From Bacteroides sp. (GTDB taxonomy: Bacteria > Bacteroidota > Bacteroidia > Bacteroidales > Muribaculaceae): a stretch of DNA of 56,342 bases. Made by a program: the position numbers and the translations under genes. The stretch lies in contig JAAVEB010000015.1 of the NCBI GenBank assembly GCA_014801525.1, positions 23,401 to 79,742 on the forward strand, given 5' to 3'. Numbering within the stretch: position 1 is the stretch's first letter; the number at the start of each line of letters is the position of its first letter. Positions 51,375 to 56,342 of this stretch are shown here, piece after piece. Under the pieces are notes generated by a model. That model was not told the DNA's origin. It was given only the letters and a program-made list of their open reading frames with translations, and did no database searches.

Positions 51375-52141
51375 TTGAGGTTAAAGAAATAGAGAAATCC
51401 TTTGACGGAGTCAAGGTGCTCAAAGGCGTGAGCGCAGTGTTTGAAACCGGAAAGACCAATCTCATCATCGGTCAGAGCGGTTCAGGTAAAACCGTGTTGA
51501 TGAAATCGCTCGTAGGACTCGTGCGTCCCGAGCATGGCGAGATTCTTTATGACGGACGCAATCTTCTGGAGATGGACCGCAATCAGGTGCAGCATCTGCG
51601 CACCGAGATCGGCATGCTCTTTCAGGGCTCGGCGCTCTTCGACTCCGAGACGGTGCTCGGCAACGTGGAATTTCCGCTGATGATGTACACCTCCATGAAC
51701 GTCGCCGAGCGTCGCGAGCGCGCGCAGTTCTGCCTTGAGCGAGTGGGGCTGAAAGGAGCCGACGAAAAATATCCCAGCGAAATATCGGGCGGAATGCAGA
51801 AGCGTGTCGCAATCGCGCGAGCCATCGCCCTCAATCCAAAATATCTTTTCTGCGACGAGCCCAACTCGGGGCTTGACCCCAAGACCTCGATACTCATCGA
51901 CGAGCTGCTGAGCGACATAACCCATGAATATAACATGACAACCGTCATCAACACCCACGACATGAACTCCGTGCTCGGCATCGGCGAAAACATCGTTTTC
52001 ATCAACAAGGGCTATCGCGAATGGGTCGGCAACAAGGAGCTCATTTACGAAACTACCAATGAGGCGCTTTCCAACTTCGTTTTTGCCACCGACCTCTTCC
52101 AGAAAGTGAAAGACTACGTTATCCACAACGCCCATCGCTGA
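51371..52141 (+). CDS. mlaF: MlaF-type ABC transporter ATPase
   Basis: A 256-residue ATPase partner of MlaE. Walker A is GQSGSGKTVL, the signature ISGGMQKRVAIARA, Walker B YLFCDEPNSGLDP and the switch NTHDMNS. The four-base overlap with mlaE indicates coupled translation. In other bacteria MlaE/MlaF work with MlaD and MlaC to move phospholipids between membranes. Confidence 0.95.
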   Translation: MIEVKEIEKSFDGVKVLKGVSAVFETGKTNLIIGQSGSGKTVLMKSLVGLVRPEHGEILYDGRNLLEMDRNQVQHLRTEIGMLFQGSALFDSETVLGNVEFPLMMYTSMNVAERRERAQFCLERVGLKGADEKYPSEISGGMQKRVAIARAIALNPKYLFCDEPNSGLDPKTSILIDELLSDITHEYNMTTVINTHDMNSVLGIGENIVFINKGYREWVGNKELIYETTNEALSNFVFATDLFQKVKDYVIHNAHR

Positions 52142-52179
52142 CGGGGCTATGTGTTGAGATGTTAAAAATGGGGAATAAA

Positions 52180-52210
52180 TTTGCCGTGTCAGATTTATTC
52201 CCTATTTTTG
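52180..52210 (+). promoter_or_regulatory. metK distal promoter P1
   Basis: TTTG (52180-52183), exactly 19 bases, then TATTTTTG (52203-52210). Transcription should start near 52216, about 15-20 bases ahead of the SAM-II-like aptamer. Confidence 0.8.
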
Positions 52211-52232
52211 CAGCCGAAATCGGATTCCGGTT

Positions 52233-52284
52233 CGGGTGGAGAAATTTGGCTGCTTGCAACCACCGAAAAAAATGCTAAAACCGC
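52233..52284 (+). promoter_or_regulatory. Candidate SAM-II riboswitch aptamer in the metK leader
   Basis: P1 is GGTGG (52235-52239) with CCACC (52260-52264) around a 20-base loop AGAAATTTGGCTGCTTGCAA. A linker rich in A leads to ATGCTAAAACC (52272-52282). The AAATTT and TTGCAA parts of the loop and the GCTAAA element 3' of P1 are where I recall them in SAM-II aptamers, and GCA/TGC plus GG/CC pairs can form the pseudoknot. Position directly ahead of metK fits SAM feedback. The match was made by eye and memory, not by a covariance model. Confidence 0.75.
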
Positions 52285-52311
52285 GAAGTTGGTTTTTCCT
52301 ATGTTTTTTCG

Positions 52312-52355
52312 CTCCGTCCGCGTCCTTGAATTGCGGTTCGGAGATTTTTATTTTT
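52312..52355 (+). terminator. Candidate leader terminator of metK
   Basis: Stem CTCCG/CGGAG (52312-52316 with 52339-52343) continued by CCGC/GCGG (52318-52321 with 52333-52336), then ATTTTTATTTTT. It lies between the aptamer and the ATG at 52379 and could be the expression platform. A short upstream hairpin AAAACC/GGTTTT (52277-52296) overlaps the aptamer's GCTAAAACC end and may be its competitor. Confidence 0.6.
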
Positions 52356-52356
52356 G
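52325..52356 (+). promoter_or_regulatory. Possible metK proximal promoter P2
   Basis: CTTG (52325-52328), 20 bases, then TATTTTTG (52349-52356), 22 bases before the ATG. It overlaps the terminator T tract, so the match may be fortuitous. If real, it would bypass the riboswitch. Confidence 0.4.
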
Positions 52357-52378
52357 CAAAGAAAAAACACCAGGAATA

Positions 52379-53665
52379 ATGAAAAATTATCTTTTTACAT
52401 CCGAGTCAGTTTCCGAGGGACATCCCGACAAAGTAGCCGATCAGATTTCTGATGCGGTGCTCGACGAATTTCTTGCCTATGACCCTGCGTCAAAGGTGGC
52501 GTGTGAAACCCTCGTCACCACCGGGCAGGTGGTGATTGCCGGCGAAGTGAAAAGCAACGCCTATGTCGACCTCATGGAAGTGACCCGCGGAGTCATCAAC
52601 AACATCGGGTATAACCGCAGCGAGTTGATGTTTGACGGCAACGCCTGCGGAGTCTTCTCGGCTCTTCATGAACAGAGCGCCGACATCAACCGAGGCGTGG
52701 AGCGTGAAAACATCGAGGAGCAGGGAGCCGGCGACCAGGGCATGATGTTTGGATATGCCTGCGACGAAACTCCCGCCTATATGCCTCTGCCCATCGACCT
52801 GAGCCACCTATTGCTGCGTGAACTCTCGGCTATACGCCGCGAAGGGAAGGAGATGACCTATCTGCGTCCCGATGCAAAGAGCCAGGTGACAATCGAGTAT
52901 ACCCCCAAGGGCGAGCCGGTCAGAATTCACACCATCGTCATTTCCACTCAGCATGACGAGTTTATCGCCCCCGACGAAGCAGGGTCGGTTGAAAAAGCCG
53001 ACTCTCTCATGCTTGCCCGCATCAAGGAAGATGTCGAAAAAATACTTTTGCCCCGAGTGAAAGCCCGACTTTCTGAAAATGTTCAGGCAATGTTTGACGA
53101 CAACTTGATTCTCCATGTCAATCCCACAGGAAAATTCGTGATCGGCGGTCCTCACGGTGACACCGGACTCACCGGGCGTAAAATCATCGTCGACACTTAT
53201 GGCGGCAAAGGCGCTCACGGCGGCGGAGCCTTCTCGGGCAAGGATCCCTCCAAGGTTGACCGTTCGGCAGCTTATGCAGCTCGTCACATCGCCAAAAATC
53301 TTGTGGCGGCAGGAGTGGCACGCGAAGCCCTCGTGCAAGTGGCTTACGCAATTGGCGTCGCCGAGCCTGTCAGTCTATATGTCGACACCCGCGGCACTGC
53401 CAAAGTCAATATGTCTGACGGCGAAATCTCCGAGCGTGTAAAAAAACTTTTCGACATGCGCCCCTATGCCATCGAGAAGCGCTTGAAATTGCGTGCCCCC
53501 ATCTATCAGGAAACCGCAGCCTACGGTCATGTCGGACGTGAGCCGATGACTGTCACCAAGGTGTTCAATTCAAAGTACGAAGGCAAAAAAGAGATTGAAG
53601 TCGAGCTTTTCACATGGGAGAAACTCGACATGGTCGACGCCATCAAAAACGAATTCGCCATTTGA
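52379..53665 (+). CDS. metK: S-adenosylmethionine synthetase
   Basis: A 428-residue enzyme making SAM from methionine and ATP. The ATG at 52379 gives [22 protein letters not shown] (shown here as [13 protein letters not shown]), the universal MetK start; the open frame continues upstream through the leader without family similarity. [13 protein letters not shown] and [16 protein letters not shown] are the two signature motifs. It is preceded by a SAM-II-like aptamer and a terminator, so feedback control by SAM is likely. Confidence 0.97.
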   Translation: MKNYLFTSESVSEGHPDKVADQISDAVLDEFLAYDPASKVACETLVTTGQVVIAGEVKSNAYVDLMEVTRGVINNIGYNRSELMFDGNACGVFSALHEQSADINRGVERENIEEQGAGDQGMMFGYACDETPAYMPLPIDLSHLLLRELSAIRREGKEMTYLRPDAKSQVTIEYTPKGEPVRIHTIVISTQHDEFIAPDEAGSVEKADSLMLARIKEDVEKILLPRVKARLSENVQAMFDDNLILHVNPTGKFVIGGPHGDTGLTGRKIIVDTYGGKGAHGGGAFSGKDPSKVDRSAAYAARHIAKNLVAAGVAREALVQVAYAIGVAEPVSLYVDTRGTAKVNMSDGEISERVKKLFDMRPYAIEKRLKLRAPIYQETAAYGHVGREPMTVTKVFNSKYEGKKEIEVELFTWEKLDMVDAIKNEFAI

Positions 53666-53743
53666 CCTGCCCCTCCCGATTTGTACCCTGCCGTTTCATC
53701 AGATTATGGCTCACTGGGTGATATTGGAGATGTAGAAATAAGT

Positions 53744-53777
53744 AAAACCCCGTGCTGATTTGACAGCACGGGGTTTT
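53744..53777. terminator. Bidirectional terminator between metK and the ABC-F gene
   Basis: A 13-base stem (AAAACCCCGTGCT with AGCACGGGGTTTT) and an eight-base loop. The A/T ends allow termination from both sides. Confidence 0.9.
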
Positions 53778-53802
53778 GCGTATGCTCATCCAATTGATGG
53801 AG

Positions 53803-55581
53803 TTAAATTTCCGAGAGTTCGAGCCAGCGCATCTCTTTCTCGTCAAGAAGATTCTTCACCTCCTCATAGCGCGCCGACTTAGCGGAAAGATCGTCGACAT
53901 TCCCGCTATTGAAGGCATCCTCGAGCTCCTTCTTCTCGGCAGTCAGGGAGTCAATCTCCACGCTCAGGCTCTCAAACTCTTTCTGCTCCTTGTAGGACAT
54001 GCGACGTTTGCGGTTCACCGGTTTGTCGGTGGTGGCGGGAGCGGCGGCAGCCTTGGGTGGAGTCGCTTCGGCGGTTTGCTGCGCCTTCAGCCACTCGCGG
54101 TAGTCGCTGTAGCCTCCCGGGAAATCCTTTATTTTGCCGTCGCCTTCAAACACAAAGAGATGGTCCACTATGCTGTCGAGGAAGAAACGGTCATGGCTTA
54201 TCACTATAAGGCAGCCGTTGAAATTGCGCAGATAGTCCTCCAGAATGGCGAGTGTCACGATGTCAAGGTCATTGGTGGGCTCGTCGAGAATCAGGAAATT
54301 GGGCGATTGCATCAGTACCGTGGCGAGATGCAGGCGCGCTCTTTCGCCGCCGCTGAGAGTGTGGATATACTTCTGTTGGTCGGCGGGAGAGAAAAGAAAA
54401 TGGGTCAGAAACTGCATCGGAGAATATCTCACGTCGCCGTTCACAACGATGTCATCGGCAAGTTCGGTCACTGCGTCGATCACCTTCTTGTTCTCGTCAA
54501 AGGCGATTCCCTCCTGGCTGTAATAGCCGAATTTCACTGTTTCGCCCACGTTCCACTCTCCCGAGTCGGGAGCGATGAGCCCTTGAAGCATCTTGATAAA
54601 GGTGGACTTGCCCACGCCGTTGTGCCCTATGATGCCCAGCTTTTCATAGCGCGCGAATGTATAGGTGAAGTCGTCGAGAATAATCTTGTCGCCGAAACGC
54701 TTGTTCACTCCCGCGGCTTCAAAAATCTTGGAACCGATATAGGATGCCTTCACGTTGAGGTTCACATTATCCTCACGCATATTCACCTGCGAACGCTCCT
54801 TGAGGTCATAGAACGCGTCGATGCGATATTTCGCTTTTCCCGCTCTTGCCTGAGGCTGGCGGCGCATCCATTCCTGCTCCTTGCGCAGAGTGTTTTTCAC
54901 CTTGGCGAGCTCAGCCGACATGGCGTCGATTCTTTCCTGTCGGCGGCGCAGATAGAGGTCATAGTTTCCGTCGTAGGTGAATATCTGTTCTCGGTCTATT
55001 TCGATTATTTTATTGGTGACGCGGTCAAGAAAATATCGGTCGTGGGTAACCATCAGCAGGGTCACGCGCGACTTTTTAAGATAGCCCTCTATCCATTCTA
55101 TCGACTCGATGTCAAGATGGTTGGTAGGCTCGTCGAGTATTATAAGTTCGGGGTTGCCGAGTATCACCTTCGCGAGAGCCACACGCTTGGCTTGTCCGCC
55201 CGACAGCGTGTTGATCATTGCGTTGGGATCCTCGATGCCGAGCTGGGAAAGCTGTCTCACGGCGCGGTCGCTGTAGTCCAGGTCATATTCGCTTTCGGCA
55301 TGATGATTCTCCATCATGTAGTCCATCACGGTCACAGCGTTGCCAAAGTCGGGGTTCTGTTCCAGAATCCCCGTGCGCAGTCCGTTGCGAAACACTATAT
55401 TTCCCGAGTCGGGACTCTCTTTTCCGGCGATTATATTCAGCAGGGTCGATTTGCCCGTTCCGTTCTTGGCGATTACGCCTATCTTATCACCCTCATATAC
55501 TCCGAAAGTAACGTCGGCAAACAGCACTCTGTCGCCATAGCTCTTGGTCAGATTGTCAACTTGTAAAAAACTCGTAGCCAT
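53803..55581 (-). CDS. ABC-F family ATPase (Uup-like)
   Basis: A 592-residue soluble protein with two ABC domains and no membrane part, typical of ABC-F translation factors acting at the ribosomal E site. Domain 1 has GKNGTGKSTLLN-type Walker A (AKNGTGKST), TLSGGQAKRVALAK and LDEPTNHLD; the linker (about 215-275) is charged and helical; domain 2 has GHNGVGKST, LSGGERARLHLA and LDEPTNDLD. A coiled-coil tail (about 525-592) is like that of Uup. Antibiotic protection is not indicated by the sequence. Confidence 0.93.
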   Translation of the reverse strand: MATSFLQVDNLTKSYGDRVLFADVTFGVYEGDKIGVIAKNGTGKSTLLNIIAGKESPDSGNIVFRNGLRTGILEQNPDFGNAVTVMDYMMENHHAESEYDLDYSDRAVRQLSQLGIEDPNAMINTLSGGQAKRVALAKVILGNPELIILDEPTNHLDIESIEWIEGYLKKSRVTLLMVTHDRYFLDRVTNKIIEIDREQIFTYDGNYDLYLRRRQERIDAMSAELAKVKNTLRKEQEWMRRQPQARAGKAKYRIDAFYDLKERSQVNMREDNVNLNVKASYIGSKIFEAAGVNKRFGDKIILDDFTYTFARYEKLGIIGHNGVGKSTFIKMLQGLIAPDSGEWNVGETVKFGYYSQEGIAFDENKKVIDAVTELADDIVVNGDVRYSPMQFLTHFLFSPADQQKYIHTLSGGERARLHLATVLMQSPNFLILDEPTNDLDIVTLAILEDYLRNFNGCLIVISHDRFFLDSIVDHLFVFEGDGKIKDFPGGYSDYREWLKAQQTAEATPPKAAAAPATTDKPVNRKRRMSYKEQKEFESLSVEIDSLTAEKKELEDAFNSGNVDDLSAKSARYEEVKNLLDEKEMRWLELSEI

Positions 55582-55629
55582 GCTGCAAAGTTAGTAAAGA
55601 TAATCCAATCGGTGAACAGTGCCTGGCAC

Positions 55630-55664
55630 AAAAAAAGTGTGTCGATCTTCACAGATTGACACAC
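55630..55664 (-). terminator. Terminator of the gene at the right edge
   Basis: A 12-base stem (GTGTGTCGATCT with AGATTGACACAC) with loop TCAC, followed on the minus strand by a run of T. It lies 80 bases past the stop codon at 55744. Confidence 0.8.
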
Positions 55665-55743
55665 TCACTCACTTTGAAAAAAATTATTACCCTAATGGGA
55701 AATAATTAACATTATGTTATCCTAAATTAAAGTGACGAAAGGA

Positions 55744-56342
55744 TTATTTGTTGATGAACTTCTTGCCGTTCTTGATAACAACGCCCTTGTAATTCTCATC
55801 AACCTGTACGCCCTGGAGGTTGTACATAGGAGCGTTCTCCTCTGCTGCGTTCACATTCACGATACCTGCGGTGATGTCGCCGATGACATTACCGGTGATA
55901 ACCACGTCGCAAAGACCCATCTGCTTGTTTGTCGCAAGATTGTAAAGAGCAAAATTAAGAGCGAAAGCTCCGGCAGCGGCAGTAGGCTCGACAGTAATGT
56001 TCTCATCAGAGAAATAGCCGTTACTTTCGTTGTTACGCGCGGGGTGCTCGTTGTTCTTCAATTCTACGCTGTTGCCGCCATAAGTGTAGGTCAGGTCATA
56101 GTTTCCACCGTCAGTTCCGACAACACACATCTTGTAAGAAATCTTGGTGGGCTGGAACTGATAACCGTCCTTGGGAGTAACAGTGAAAGTGATGTCAGCG
56201 CCTTCGACTGCTGCATTTCCCAGTTTTTCAGTGGGCTGGAAAGTAGCGACGTCGATGTCGCCGGTTTTTTTCCCATTTAAAAAAGTAAGCAAGTTGCCGA
56301 GAGTCACGTCTGAAGCAGTGAGATATTCAGCAACGGTTGCTG
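55744..56342 (-). CDS. Secreted or surface protein, C-terminal part (runs off the window)
   Basis: The frame is open through the right edge, so the 5' end is missing; about 199 residues are visible. The sequence is beta-rich and Asn/Thr/Gly-rich (VTPKDGYQFQPTKISYK, LTYTYGGNSVELK), typical of exported Bacteroidales proteins. It ends with MYNLQGVQVDENYKGVVIKN then GKKFINK, the YNLQG...KG..I.NGKK tail seen on many exported proteins of this order and resembling secretion-type C-terminal domains. The function is unknown. Confidence 0.8.
   Translation of the reverse strand, partial: ATVAEYLTASDVTLGNLLTFLNGKKTGDIDVATFQPTEKLGNAAVEGADITFTVTPKDGYQFQPTKISYKMCVVGTDGGNYDLTYTYGGNSVELKNNEHPARNNESNGYFSDENITVEPTAAAGAFALNFALYNLATNKQMGLCDVVITGNVIGDITAGIVNVNAAEENAPMYNLQGVQVDENYKGVVIKNGKKFINK

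Noticed and set aside
53776-55566. 596-codon frame antisense to the ABC-F gene
   Set aside because: The minus-strand gene has complete ABC motifs; the antisense product has no recognisable domain and reflects codon bias.

Overview
The window looks like chromosomal DNA of a gut-type member of the order Bacteroidales, and the gene set would fit Muribaculaceae (inference; no search was possible). Evidence: a SusC/SusD pair, a eukaryote-type single-chain glycyl-tRNA synthetase, a large-form IspG, a lipidated TamL next to TamB, a GlsA/GlsB glycine-lipid pair, a GH95 fucosidase, no obvious Shine-Dalgarno sequences, and many promoters of the Bacteroidales type (TTTG, 19-20 nt, TAnnTTTG).

Layout. 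1-817: gene-free DNA packed with short hairpin modules. 818-5360: SusC/SusD. 5361-6105: a second hairpin-rich region holding a near-identical copy of a 240-base module and a 63-base tandem array. 6106-12013: wall and periplasmic enzymes (GH3/beta-lactamase fusion, 5'-nucleotidase, divergent PBP4-type DacB). 12024-22089: outer-membrane biogenesis (LptD, divergent TamB-TamL). 22148-23076: queuosine genes queD-queE. 23384-25378: a 47-residue small gene, tRNA-Glu, rpsT, a second identical tRNA-Glu, recO and tRNA-Leu. 25461-30049: a glyS-lemA-FKBP-glmS operon. 30111-35187: a three-gene glycan operon. 35362-38646: obg, a YfiH-type enzyme and a MATE exporter. 38862-43811: ECF sigma factor and membrane partner, then glsA-glsB-Wzi-lipocalin. 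43892-48148: rpoN-PAP2-purE-ispG. 48205-50521: udk-lptB-CPBP protease. 50625-52141: mlaE-mlaF. 52180-53665: metK behind a candidate SAM-II riboswitch and terminator. 53803-55581: an ABC-F ATPase. 55744 to the right edge: the 3' part of a secreted protein.

The theme is the cell envelope: LPS export (LptD, LptB), outer-membrane assembly (TamB/TamL), phospholipid traffic (MlaE/MlaF), aminolipid synthesis (GlsA/GlsB), a Wzi-like surface protein, wall turnover (DacB, NagZ-like GH3, GlmS) and glycan capture (SusCD, GH95).

The most notable signals are: (1) a modular family of hairpin repeats around susCD, including a 240-base unit with terminal inverted repeats and a 63-base array with a conserved palindrome; (2) the SAM-II-like aptamer plus terminator ahead of metK; (3) four genes (dacB, tamB, recO, glsA) whose promoter boxes end 4-5 nt before the start codon, predicting leaderless mRNAs; (4) an unannotated 47-residue acidic gene; and (5) rpsT sandwiched between identical tRNA-Glu genes.
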